Assembly: GCA_902651635.1 (NCBI GenBank)
Contig: CACRSC010000015.1
Location: forward strand, 359,788 to 423,787
Reading direction: 5' to 3'
Origin: Mastigamoeba balamuthi
Lineage: Eukaryota > Evosea > Mastigamoebida > Mastigamoebidae
Length of the DNA: 64,000 bases
Part shown: piece after piece, positions 19,216 through 30,546 of the stretch
How the letters are laid out: every line of letters starts with the position of its first letter
Numbering within the stretch: the stretch's first letter is position 1
The notes under the pieces: model-generated
The model's database searches: none
Told to the model about the DNA's origin: nothing
Seen by the model: only the letters and a program-made list of their open reading frames with translations
Program-made: the position numbers and the translations under genes

Positions 19216-22200
19216 ATGGACCGCAACCGCGACAGGGGCGACAAGCAGAAGGAGGAGGAGGAGGGCACGCACACCCCCCGGCGCCGTCCCGCGCGTGGCG
19301 CCCCGCTTTGCGGCGCCGCTGAGCGCGCGCGCACCGGAATTGAATTCAAATTGAAAACATTTACAAAACCCCAACGTCAAACCAACTCAATTTGCCACGT
19401 CGCACGCGTCTCCCAGTGTCCAGCGTCTTCCAGAACCTCGACAAGGGTCTGGTCCTGCAGGAGAAGCGTCTCTTCAACGAGACGCCGCTGAACCCGCGCA
19501 AGTGCCGTTTCCTGATTGCGAAGCTGCTGTGCCTGCTGTCGCAGGGCGACCAGACGCTCACCCGCTCCGAGGCCACCGACCTCTTCTTCGCCGCCACCAA
19601 GCTCTTCCAGTCCAAGGATGTGCGCCCCTCGGCTTTGACCACCCCCCCCTCCCCCACCCAACTTTCAAATTTCCAACACACGAACCCCCGATATCTCCCC
19701 GATTGGGCGGCTCTACAACAACGCCGCCGCCGCCGCCGCGCGCGCGGGCCCCCATACGGCCTGCTGATATCTCGGGCCGTAGATTCTGCTGCGTAGGGCG
19801 ATGTTCCTGATCCTGAAGGAGCTGGTGCCGCTCGCCGACAACGTGATCATGATGGTCAGCTCGCTGTCCAAGGACATCACCGGCAAGGTCGACGGCTTCC
19901 GCAGCAACGCCATCCGCGTCCTCACGCGCATCACCGACGTGCGGCCCCCGCGACCCTCAATCTCGAAAGAGATCTCGAAATTCACGCGCTGGGGGGCCAC
20001 GCGTCGTCCGCGCAGTCGCAACTGCTGGGCCAGGTCGAGCGCTACATGAAGCAGGCGATCGTGGACAAGGAGCCCGGCGTGGCCAGCGCCGCGCTGGTGT
20101 CGGCGACGCACCTGATGGCGACGTCGCCGGACATTGTGCGTCGGTGGGTCTCGGAGGTACAGGAGGCCGCGCAGAGCCGCAACGCCATGGTGCAGTACCA
20201 CGCGCTGGGGCTCATGCAGGCCATCAAGCGCCACGACAGGCTCGCCGTCGCCAAGCTCGTCACGACCGCGGGGTCGACGCGCTCGCCCTACGCGACGTGC
20301 ATGCTCGTCCGCTTCGCCAAGCAGGTCATCATCGACGACGCCAGCGTCGAGAAGTGCCTGCGCCTCCTCACCCTCTCGTTTTGCTTTGTGTTCGATGTTG
20401 TATTTTGTGTTTGTTGTTGAAAGGGGGAGGGTGCCCGAGCTCGCGTTACAGCTGGGGGAGTCACACTGCGCGGCGCTCCTGGGCTCCCAAGGGTCTCAGG
20501 CCGTTGGGGGGAGGCCTCTCGAGAGCGTTGCTGTCTTCTTTTTTTTGTGGGGCTTCAATCTGAACTGCGAATGGAAGAAATAATCCTCGAGTTGACCACT
20601 GACCCCCCCTGCTCCGCACGGGAACGCAGCAACCGGCCGCTGATGCAGTTCCTGGAGCAGTGCCTGAGGCACCAGAGCGACATGGTGGTGCTGGAGGCCG
20701 CGCGCGCGATGTGCGACATCCCGATGCTGTCGGCCAAGGAGCTGACGACGGCCGTCGCGGACCTGCAGCTGTTCCTCAACTCGTCCAAGACGACGCTGCG
20801 CTTCGCCGCCGTCCGCACGCTCAACAAGCTGGCGCCGCGCCAGCCGCTGCTCGTCGGCGTCGTCAACCTCGACCTCGAGAACCTGCTCAGCGACTCGTGC
20901 CGCGGCATCTCGACGCTGGCCGTCTCGTGCCTGCTCAAGACGGGCACCGAGTTCAGCGTCGAGCGCATCATCAAGCAGATCTCCAACTTCGTCAGCGACG
21001 TGCCCGACGAGTTCCGCGTGCAGATTGTCGACGCGCTGCGCGCGCTGTGCTTCAAGTACCCCAAGAAGGCCAAGCCGCTCGTGGGGTTCCTGTCGAACAT
21101 GCTGCGCGACGAGGGCGGCTACGAGTTCAAGGCGGCCATTGTCCGCGCCATCTCGGCGGTCATCGCGGCCAACACGGAGCTCAAGGACTCGGGCCTGATG
21201 CAGCTGGCCGAGTTCATCGAGGACTGCGAGTTCACGCAGCTCGCGACCGAGGTGCTCGACCTGCTGGCGGCCGAGGGCCCCGGGACGCCCAGCGCGGCCA
21301 AGTACGTGCGCTACATCTACAACCGCACGATCCTCGAGAACGCCAAGGTCCGCGCGTCGTCGATCACGGCGCTGGCCAAGTTCGCGCTGCGCATGCCCGA
21401 GATGCGCCCGCAGGTCACGACGCTGCTGCGCCGCTGCGCGTTCGACAACGAGGACGAGATCAGGGACCGCGCGGTGTTCTACCTGCGCGCTCTGGAGGAG
21501 CAGGACCGCCCGCAGGAGGTCATGCAGGCGCTCGTGGCGCCCGAGCTCTCGGTGCCGCTCGAGAACCTCGAGGCCGCGCTCGAGGCGTACCTCGCGGGCC
21601 CGTCGACCGAGGCCGCGTTCGACATGAGCGCCGTGTCGAAGGAGGTCAAGAAGGTCATCGCCAAGGAGGCCGAGGAGAACCTCGCGCCCAAGAAGCCCTC
21701 GGACAGGTACTCGGAGTTCGAGCTCATGGCCGGCCTGGGCCTGCGCGACATCCAGAAGAGGCTCGCCGAGATGCCCGACGTCGCGGCCCTCGGCGACCTG
21801 CTCCGCGTCTCCCCCGCCGAGCTCCCGCTCACCGAGAAGGAGACCGAGTACGTCGTCAGCTACCGCAAGTACACGTACTCGACCCACATGCTCTTCGAGG
21901 CACGTCTCTCTCTCCCTCCCCGGCGCTCTATAGCCCGCTCCTCCGCCGTAGTCCCTCAGGAGGCCCTCGAAGGGGACGGAGCACAGACAACTCAGCCAGA
22001 ATGCCGTTTATCTTCTCTGATTCCCATTCCTAACGCGTGCCACGCCCTTCGCTGCGCGCAGTTCACGATCACGAACACGCTGAGGGAGCAGATGCTCGAG
22101 GCGGCGCACGTGCTGATGAAGCCGTCGGCGCAGTCGCAGCAGTTCGTCGTGGAGAAGGTGATCCCCACGCGCGACCTGCCGTACAACGTGCCGGGCGTGG

Positions 22201-23071
22201 CCTACGCGATTGTGGCGGTGCCCGAGGGGACGTTTGTCGGCGCCTTCTCGTCGGTCCTCAAGTTCCGCGTGCACGAGGTCGACACGGCGACGGGCGAGGT
22301 CGACTCGTACGCCTCGGACGACACGTACCCGCTCGACGACGCCGAGGTCAGCGTCGGCGACTTTGTGCAGCCCGCCGTCGTGCCCAACTTCGAGCTCGAG
22401 TGGAACGCCATGGGCGAAGAGGGCCAGACGGTCGAGACGTACAACCTCTCGACCATCAAGACTCTGCAGGGTGCGCAGGCCACACTCCCCCTTTTTCCTC
22501 TGTGCTCACTTGGGCGCGCAGAGGCCGTGAACGAGACGATGAGGTTCCTGGGCATGACGCCCTGCGACGGCACGAGCACGGTGCGCCTTTTGTGTGCTGG
22601 GTTTCCCTCTCGGTTGCCCATAACTGCGCGGGGACTTTTCTGGGCTTAAAGGTTAAATCATAGGTGCACTGAATGTGCACAGATGTCAAAGGAGGGTGAA
22701 GACTGACTAGAGTCACTGATCAAAAACCGTGATACAGATAACATACCTTTTAACTGACTCCTTTACAACTACATTCCCTTTATACCCGATTTCCGTTTCT
22801 AATGTCGAGCTTGGTTTTTTTGCCCTCCGCAGGTCCCCACAGGCTCCAAGAAGCACATCCTCTTCCTCGGAGGAAGGTTCTCGCAGGGCGACGTCCCTGT
22901 CCTTGCCCGTATACGCATGCGTGTCGACCCGTCTGGATCCGGTTTGTCATTTGTTCTGGTTGTGGTCGTTTTCCCCCTAACACTGTTCCCTTCATCACAG
23001 GCGTCAACATGGAGCTCACTGTGCGCAGCAAGGATCCCGCGATCTCCGCCGTTATCGCCACTGCCATCTGA
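19216..23071 (+). CDS. COPG: Coatomer subunit gamma (COPI coat)
   Basis: COPI vesicle-coat subunit for Golgi-to-ER traffic, 905 aa. Nine exons: 19216-19294, 19417-19619, 19783-19938, 20016-20377, 20630-21899, 22062-22470, 22522-22580, 22833-22941, 23001-23071. Conserved landmarks are VFQNLDKGLVLQEKRLFNET, ERYMKQAIVDK, MVQYHALGLMQAI, RFAAVRTLNKLAP, the trunk FIEDCEFT and YIYNRTILENAKVRA, and the appendage TETEYVVSYRKYTYSTHMLF and ETYNLSTIKTLQ. The intron after LFE at 21900 starts with GC (GAG|GCACGT) and ends CGCAG; only that junction keeps FTITNTL in frame, so it is a GC-AG intron. The introns at 20378 and 22581 are about 252 nt, much longer than the rest. Confidence 0.93.
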
Positions 23072-23153
23072 ACCCTCCCACAACACAGCAGCAGAGTTTG
23101 AAATTGACAAGCAAAAATTGGTCTTTGTCCCATCGCGCGGTGCATCTGCTCGG

Positions 23154-24672
23154 CTACCTAGGTTGCTCGGGCACCAGCCCGGCAATAGTGAAGTCGTCCC
23201 CGAAGGCGAAGAACCTTGCCCTGCCGCCCAGGCAGAGCTGTGTCGGGTGGCAGTACTGCTGCATTCCCGCTCCCAGCGCCCCCGTGGCGTTTCGCCCCCA
23301 CACGTACAGGTCCCCGTTCTCTGCTCAGTGCAGTCAGTGGAGTGCCGCCAGAGAGCAGCTCTGAATACCAAGCTCCGCAGCAACAGCTAGCATTGTCGGC
23401 GAGCCGACAACGCGTTTGATCGGGCGGCCCTTGAGGTCCTCAACCTCGCACGGAAACCGGGAATCTCCCGTCCGTCCGTTGCCGATCTCGCCCCACCCGC
23501 CGAAGCCCCAGCAATACGCCACCCCGGTCTCTGCTCGTCCCGTGAGAAGGCGAGCGAGGGAGGCAGCGACACCAGAGCACCTGCCAAGGCCACATTCGAG
23601 CACCTGCAGCAGTACAGCTGCTTCAGCGTTACGTCCAGCTCCAGGAACATGGTGTTCAGGGTCGGCTCCTTCCGTTCTCCCGCCTGGCCCGTGCCAGCGA
23701 GTCCCAGCTGGAGCTGGTCGTTCATGCCCCACACGTAGAGCAAGCGCCTGTCTGCACGCCGTCAGGCGAGTGCCAGCGAGCCACGCAGCGCGTACCAAAG
23801 GAGACAACGTTGTGCTTGTATCCCGCCGACACGATCGCAGCCCTCTCGGGGATCTCACTCAGGGACTGAATCCTGACGGGGCTGCTGCTGCTCGACTGAG
23901 CCCCCGGGACCCCGAGCTGACCGCGAGAGTTGTCGCCCCACGCGTAGAACTCCCCCTTGCCTGTGAAGCCGCTGCTGAGACTCCCGGGAACGGAGAGCAC
24001 GCGAGGCGCGGACCAGTGTATGCGAGCGTGTGGTGCGAGCCACAGCACACACGGACAACCTCGCAGTCTTGGAGCTGGAGGACCCGTGTCGGCGAGCCCC
24101 GGTGCGTCTGGTCTCCGACGCCCAGCTGGCCGCAGTCGTTGCAGCCCCACGCCACCAGCCCTCCGCCCACTGCGCAGACGCCCGCGTCAGCAAACTCGGG
24201 GCCGCCGACAGCACTCTGTCCACTGACGCAGGGAAACAACTGCGTGGCCAGACCCGCACGCGATCTCGCGGACGCTGGCGTTGGCGGGCATCTGCACGGG
24301 GATGAACCTGGGCTGGCTGGCTACCCGGGTGCTGGGCTCGTCCGGGTGCCCTATGCGGCCCAGCGAGACCACCTCGCCCGTGCCGAGCTCGAGGACCGTC
24401 CCGTGGTCGCCGCACGCGATCTTGGAGACGATGACCGAGGACAGCAGGCTGCTCTTGGCGAAGCCCGAGCGCCGGGGGCTGGCGGCGTCGATGGGCCCGA
24501 GCTGCCCAACAGAGTTGGATCCGGCGACCCAAACCTCGCAGGCCAGCGAGCGCGAGCACGACGCTGCGAGGAGGGGGCACGACGACGCGAGGCGCGAGAC
24601 GTCGATGGCGTCGTTGATCGAGGGCAGCACGTGCTCGCGCAGAATCCAGCACGACTCGAGGGTGCCGTCCAT
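23154..24672 (-). CDS. RCC1-repeat (beta-propeller) protein
   Basis: At least six RCC1-type blades are legible: EVWVAGSNSVGQLG, GGLVAWGCNDCGQLGVGD, EFYAWGDNSRGQLGVPG, LLYVWGMNDQLQLGLAGTG, VAYCWGFGGWGEIGNGRTG and GDLYVWGRNATGALGAGM. They are spread over about six exons and end at VPEQPR then TAG. The N-terminus (LREHVLPSINDAIDVSRLASSCPLLAASC) looks like a degenerate F-box or BTB-like helix pair, so an F-box/RCC1 adaptor is possible. The specific partner (Ran or another GTPase, or a ubiquitin substrate) cannot be told. It converges on COPG (82 nt between stops). The upstream VCBS gene stops 43 nt before this start. Confidence 0.78.
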
Positions 24673-24715
24673 TTCGAGCAGTAATTTAGGCGGTTGGGAT
24701 ACTCAGTAAAATCAA

Positions 24716-27700
24716 TCACAAACTGATTCTGTATTCAATTGGCCCGTTCCATACCACCAACAGACTGAGAAACGAGAGGACTGCCAGCGCGGGGGCTCTC
24801 GCCGCTGCACTCTGGTGGAACGAGGAGGGGTCGCGGGACACCGACGACGATTCGCCGCCACGGGGTGTGCTCGGGGTGACGCCCCACACGAGAATCCCTC
24901 TGAGCCCCATGTCGAACGCGACGTCGTCCCACGTGTCGGCATAGACGTTGTCCAGAGACACGGCCAGTGTGTTGTTTCCGTGCTCGACCAAGTCGGACAT
25001 CATCACAACGTCGTAGAATCCGGGCTGAACACTGATTGAGTAGCCTTTCTCAGTCAAGGAGACTTACCGAGTTTCCGACGTCCGTGCAAACTGAGAGCTC
25101 GGCAGCTGGAAGCTGCTTGCCGTTCAACCACACGTGAACGGGGCCATCAACGCACCACACAGACATCAGAAGCTCGCCAAACGAGGCAGATTCGTTCTGG
25201 AGCCACGAGAACTCGGTGCGAAAGTAATACTGGCTGGCCTTGGGAGTCAGTTTGGTGGTGACGTTCTTGGGACCTGACCCAACACCGAACTTGGCGCGCC
25301 CAATCTTCCATCCTGAGTCATCAAATGACCTAATGTACCACTCATCCGACCTAACAGAGCCATCCCAGTACCTCCAGAGGTGCCCCAGAGGGAGCACATG
25401 GGTCCACAATGCCGGCGCCGGATCGGGGATCTCTCTGACCCAGAAGTCGTCCAGGTAGACTGATCCAGACACTGTGCCCTGGGTGCTCCATCTGTGGCTA
25501 ATCTCGATGTTCGGGGTGTCCCCGGGCATCTGTGTCACCCGTCCAGAGTGCCTCCACTCTGATGGAGATCCTCCCGCAGACTTTAGGTGAGGAGACCAGT
25601 ACGTGGGCCAGTGTAGTTTCCGTCCTGACGTATTGTAAGCAGTTGGAGAGGAACCCCATTCCACCCAGTGCTCTGTTGCCGTGCTCATGGCACCTAGCTT
25701 GATCCATCCACCATAACTGTACCATTTCCCGGCATTCACGTATCTGGAACAGCAGAAGTGTGAGCTTTTGCGTGAATGTTATCATGGCTCGCTGTGATGC
25801 ACATACATTGTTGAATCCGGGATCCCATACTGATTGAACTGGGCGATTGACCTGGAGCTCTTGTCTGACTCGAGTGTAATCTTCATGGACGACATCCCGC
25901 GGTGCCTCTCCTCTGTTGTTCCTGTCATACGAGTCCACGGAATGTTGCCGGTGTACCACTTGTCCCAGCACGTATCGTCATCAAGTTCAAAGGCACCGTT
26001 GCACACGAGGTTCGGGCTGAGGCCATCCCAGCTGACCACTGCAACTGGGGCAGAGTGCACAGTTCTCTGAGTGTCATACGTTACCACAACCTCGTATATC
26101 CACAGGGTTCCCGGATCTACATCTGTGTCATTGTACTGTTTCGCATCACTGGAAAGTGCTGCCCTTGGCTCCCAAGGGCCATCCACTCCACTCTTTCGGT
26201 TGATCGTTATGGCGCCAGCGGGATTACCGTCGGTGCTCCACTGGAGCCGAATGCAGTGGTGGCCACACTGCGTGGTCGAAACAGGAGGAGTGCCTCTGGA
26301 ATACAAGTGGGATGCCCTTCCAGATCGTCCAGCATCCCCGTAGTGCGTACTCCACGATACCGGCCCAGTTCTCTTCCCAGCGGCCAAGTTGGTAACCGTT
26401 ACCATGCCTGAGACGTCCCGAAACACGACCTCTGCTGACCCATCTCCATCAAGGTCCGCAATAGCCGGTGAGTGCTTCACCCCGTGGTTGACAGAAATTG
26501 TTCTCTTCACCTCCCCTGACAGGGATATAACCCGTACGGAGCCGGCATCCGATGGCGTTATTGGGTTGTACAGGCCAACCACAATCTCCTCCTGCCCATC
26601 GGCGTCGACGTCCCCAACAACTGGAGTGGATGGCATAAAAGGGCTGAAATCCTTTGGCCACCCAGCATGATCCACCAGAGCAATACCGTTCCACCTGAGA
26701 TACCAGAGGCTCGTCGTATGAGAGATAACGAGAACGTCCACCGAGCTGTCCCCATCAGGGTTCAGGGGTATCATTGCTGCACTGTTCCTCCAGCCCTCGT
26801 TGTTGTTTGGGGCTGCCAGTGACGATTGCTCCATCCACCTCCTCCACAGTATTCGGCCGTCGTGATGCAGAATGGTGAAGCTGGGCTGCCACAGAGGATT
26901 GACCAGAGTTGTGGGAACAAGCACGTCGTCGTTGCCATCCCCATCGATGTCTGCAACATGGAGATCGACGCCGACCTTGTAGGACCCAGACATGAGACGC
27001 ATGTTCTTGCCGAACTGGCCTCTGAGCTGGCCCTTGCCTTGGAATCCACACGTGTTGGCTGGAACAAATCCGATGACTGAGTCACAATCGGCCAAGGCGT
27101 AGACCACAGTCTGCTGGTCCGCTGTCCCAATGCCGAGACCGCTTTCGATGAGTTGGTGGCTGTGGTACATCTGCTGGATGGCTCCTGTGGCACCGTCCAT
27201 AATGACAACGCCCCCTGACCACGACTCGCCTACGGTGCCCCACTCGGCGAACCCCCAGATGGGGTAGATAGCGGGGTTGTAGTCCTGCTGTCCCGAGGAG
27301 TCTGGCCAAGGCCTGATCTTCCACTGTGAGATGGCCTCCAGATCTCCGTCTTGGTCAACGTCCGCAACGAGGACCGGGGACGCCTGGCTCGAGAACACGG
27401 CCTCCTGTGGGTGACGCGGTCAGGCAAGCGTCGAGTTTAGCCCAGAAGCACCTGGGGCAGCTTCGCCAGTCGGGTCCGGTTGGGCCACCACCAGAACTCG
27501 CCGACAGTGCTCTGGTAGCCGCACGTGGGCACGTAGTTGGAAGGTCCGACCTGTGTGCTCCACAGGTCCTGCCCTGTGCCCCTAATCGCTCGAATAGAGG
27601 CGCCGACCGAGACCAGTATCTCGTCGAGGCCATCGCCGTCGACGTCGCGCAACGTCACGGAGGGGTTCTGCTGGTCGGATCCGGACGGCAGAGGGAACCC

Positions 27701-27913
27701 TGAGAGCCTCGAGCCAGTGCGAGGGTCGAACGCATCGGTGGCCCACTGGCCTCCAGCAGAACGGTAGCTGAGAACGATCTCGGGGAGATCGTCGCCTCTG
27801 ATGTTGCCAACGGCGAAGGTACCGAGGTGCCACGCCCCACTGCCAGCCTGGAACGTTGTCTCCAGGCAATGGCAGAGGGCAACAACGCCCAATAGTCCAA
27901 TCCCAGCTCGCAT
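24716..27913 (-). CDS. Large secreted VCBS/FG-GAP repeat surface glycoprotein with hydrophobic C-terminal tail
   Basis: About 1000 aa in four main exons. The signal peptide is MRAGIGLLGVVALCHC. Then come FG-GAP/VCBS calcium-binding repeats, each with a DxDxDG loop: DVDGDGLDE, DVDQDGDLE, DIDGDGNDD, DVDADGQEE, DLDGDGSAE. Next is a fibronectin-like stretch, a jelly-roll/CBM-like segment (NLVCNGAFELDDDTCWDKWY), a beta-rich domain with WDGSVRSDEWYIRSFDDSGW, and a C-terminal hydrophobic stretch (PALAVLSFLSLLVVW) that could be a GPI signal or membrane anchor. N-glycosylation sites are frequent. The architecture recalls bacterial polysaccharide-lyase or adhesin proteins. It acts outside the cell or on the surface; the ligand is unknown. 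The ATG at 27913 is followed directly by the signal peptide. Confidence 0.75.
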
Positions 27914-28046
27914 TATGTCCACGTGAGATTGAATCTCTATGGGTGCATATCAGCCACGGGGCACTGCATCTCGGCTCTGGGAACCTCGGCGTGGCTCAAA
28001 GACGAAATGAACGCTCCAATAGTTTTGTTGGCATACTGAGTTACTA

Positions 28047-30316
28047 CTACCTTCGGCCTCTCCCGATGGCGTCCACAAGATTGTTCTCGAGCGTCTCCAG
28101 GATGTCCGACTCGATGTCTCGGCTGGCTGGCCCGCCAGCGCCGGTTCCCTGCGCCCTGGAGCGCTGGCCTGAGGGCAGGATCTGTGCGTTGTGTGCCGGC
28201 GCAGACGTTGCTGTGTCACGGCCCCTGGGCCTCTCTTGGTATGACTGCGGCTGCTGCTCCAGAGGCCCCTCCTCAGTGGCCACCCTCTTGAGGAACTGCT
28301 GGAGCCTCTGGTCGCGCTCGACCCATCGCTGCGCCCTCTTTCTCTCCTCCTCCTGCTTCTCTCGCTTCTGCATGTCCTCGAGCTCGTGCTTGCGCTGCAC
28401 GGCTCTCTGCTGTGCTCTCCTCCGAGCTTCGTCCACCAGCTCGTGCATGCGGGCCTCGATTCCCCGCTCGCTCATCCCCTGGAACGAGAACTTGCGGTCG
28501 TCGGGCTGCACAGTCCATGCCTTCACGGGCACCGGCACCTCCTCGAGGCACGCCCCCTCGCTCTTGGCCGACTTGCGGCTCTGGCGCGACTTATTGCTCG
28601 TAGACGACACGCGGGACTTGCCGGAGACGCTCGAGCAGGCCGACGGCGGCCTCGACAACGACCGCGAGCGCCCCGCCGAGCTGGAGAACGCTTCGGGGCA
28701 GGCCAGTCGCGGGGGCATTCGGATGGGCGGCACCTCTCCGCCCATCAGCACAAAGTCGCGCGCCTGCGGCGACTCCCGATAGGCCAGGGAGCTCGTGCGC
28801 ATGTAGTCGTCGGTGCTGCTGCTGCCTCTCTTGCTCTCCTCCTCCTCCAGCCTGCGCTCCAGGCTCCGCTTTTCCTCGAGCAGCTGCTTGATCTGCTGAT
28901 CGAGCGCAAGAAGACGGCTACGCAGGTCCTCTTTCCCATCCCGCGTACCTTGCAGCGCCCCTCCGGGCGATCTGGTGCGTGCCCAGTCTTCGCTGGCAAC
29001 GCTGGCGCCGCTCCTGCCGGGCGTGGGTGGTGCGCGGCTGCTCTGCTTCGCTGTCATGACGGGGAACTCGGACGGCCCATCGTCAAACTCGTCGTCTGGC
29101 CGTCTCGCCGCTGCCGCGGGCGCGGAGTCGGCCACAGGGCCCTGGGCACCGGGCTCATCATCGCAGCTGGACAGAGACTGCGCGCCAGAGCCGGCCGACC
29201 CCGGCCCGCGCTGCCTCCTCCTCTGCTCTATCAGCCGGCGCACGAGATCCAGCTTCTGCTGCGTTGAGTTCTGCTGGATGCCAGCGGTCACTGGAGCTGC
29301 CTGCTGAGACCTTGTGGCTTGCTGCTGCTGCTGCTGACTGCTGCTTCTGCTGCTGGGGCTGGGGCTGGGGCTGCGATGGCTGCTGCTGCCTCTCGCGCTG
29401 CTGGGACAGACGCTGGTCCCTCTCGGCTGCAGCGTCGACTAGAGGCGGCGGGTTGTCGCCCTGAGCGGCCTGTGCGAGCTGCGGGCAGCCCAGGGCCTCT
29501 GCGAGCCTGAGCATCTCGCTGGCCCGCGCCCCCGAGAGCACCGCGCTGCGGGCGCGGCTGCACGCCGCCACCCTGGCCTCGAGCTCCGCCATGCTCCCCG
29601 CCGCCGTGCGCTCTATCGACTCGCGCTTCCTCGCGTGGGCGGCGGCCAAGTGCTCCTCGCAGCGCCTGCGGACCTCCGCCACCATCGCGAGCCCCGCGGC
29701 GATGTCCGTCGCCCCCGCCCGCGGCGGCAGCACGTGCGCACGCTGCAGCGCCAGCCCGAGCTCCCCCGCGACCCCCAGCGCCGCCGCGACCGCCGCCTCG
29801 TGCCTGCGCGCCGCCGCGGATGCGCTGGCGGCGCCGCTCCTGCACGCGAGCTGCAGCGCCACGAGCTCCGAGCGGACGGCCCCCAGCCTGCGATCGATCC
29901 GCTCGCGGTGCCTGCGCAGCGCGTCGTCGAGCCTCGCGGCAACGGAGGAGCGCTCGGCGCGCAGGCGGGCGTGGCGCTCGCGTGCCTGGCGGTCCTCCCA
30001 GTCGGCCTGCACGAACCGCGCGAACAGCTCGCAGTTGTCCCGAGAGAACACTCTGGGGGTGGCCCAGTCAGCAGTCAGCGCGATCGAAGGGCTGGGGAGC
30101 GCACCCGGGGAGGCTGGCAGCGTCCTGGGGGGTCAGGCGCAGCGTCCCGCGGCTGACAGAGGCCTTGGCGCGCAGCAGAGACGAGTACTCGAGCAGCGCC
30201 GCAGCCGGCAGCAGTTTGGGGGCGCTGGCCGAGGGGCCGCCGGGGATGCCGACGACGTACATGTCGGCGGCCCCGTCCTTGCCCCTGGCCAGCGTGAACA
30301 CGCACAGAGCTGACAT
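28047..30316 (-). CDS. Unrecognised coiled-coil, Q/S/R-rich protein with frame breaks
   Basis: Three open stretches appear to belong together. 30316 onward gives MSALCVFTLARGKDGAADMY. The region 30060-29300 is arginine/alanine-rich helix ending in a polyQ run. 29300-28047 contains coiled coils (LLALDQQIKQLLEEKRSLER and a long K/R/E segment) and ends LVDAIGRGRR. Joining stretch 1 to 2 needs a very short intron (13 nt at about 30095-30107) or a +1 frameshift. Joining 2 to 3 needs loss of a single T inside a CAG microsatellite near 29333. So the model has either sequence errors, tiny introns, or is damaged. No known domain was recognised. It could instead be two genes. Confidence 0.45.
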
Positions 30317-30385
30317 CTCGCGCCCGCTGGTGCCCGCCCGGTGATTGCGTTTGGCGCGGGGGGGGGTGCGTTTATTCAAACTCAC

Positions 30386-30420
30386 GCGCAGATATTTTGC
30401 CCCTGTTGGAGAATCTTCGG
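30386..30420 (-). promoter_or_regulatory. ATATC/ATCTTC boxes upstream of the coiled-coil gene
   Basis: CGCAGATATTTTGCCCC and GAATCTTCGG lie 70-105 nt upstream of the start at 30316. They match the recurring 5'-flank motif of this window. Role inferred. Confidence 0.28.
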
Positions 30421-30546
30421 TGTAGGGGGGGGACGGGAACCAAGCAAGCACTTGCGCTGGACGATTAACGGTGTATTGGATAGGTTCCAAAACAAGGCAG
30501 CGGAGGTGATGCCGGCCTCACTGGAGCACTCCTGCGTTGGGGTGCT

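Noticed and set aside
20496-21887. 463-aa open frame antisense to coatomer gamma
   Set aside because: Shadow ORF opposite the conserved COPG trunk; no family resemblance.
22581-22832. C/D snoRNA in a long COPG intron
   Set aside because: CTGA words are present but no RTGATGA box at suitable spacing with a closing stem; left only as a thing to check.
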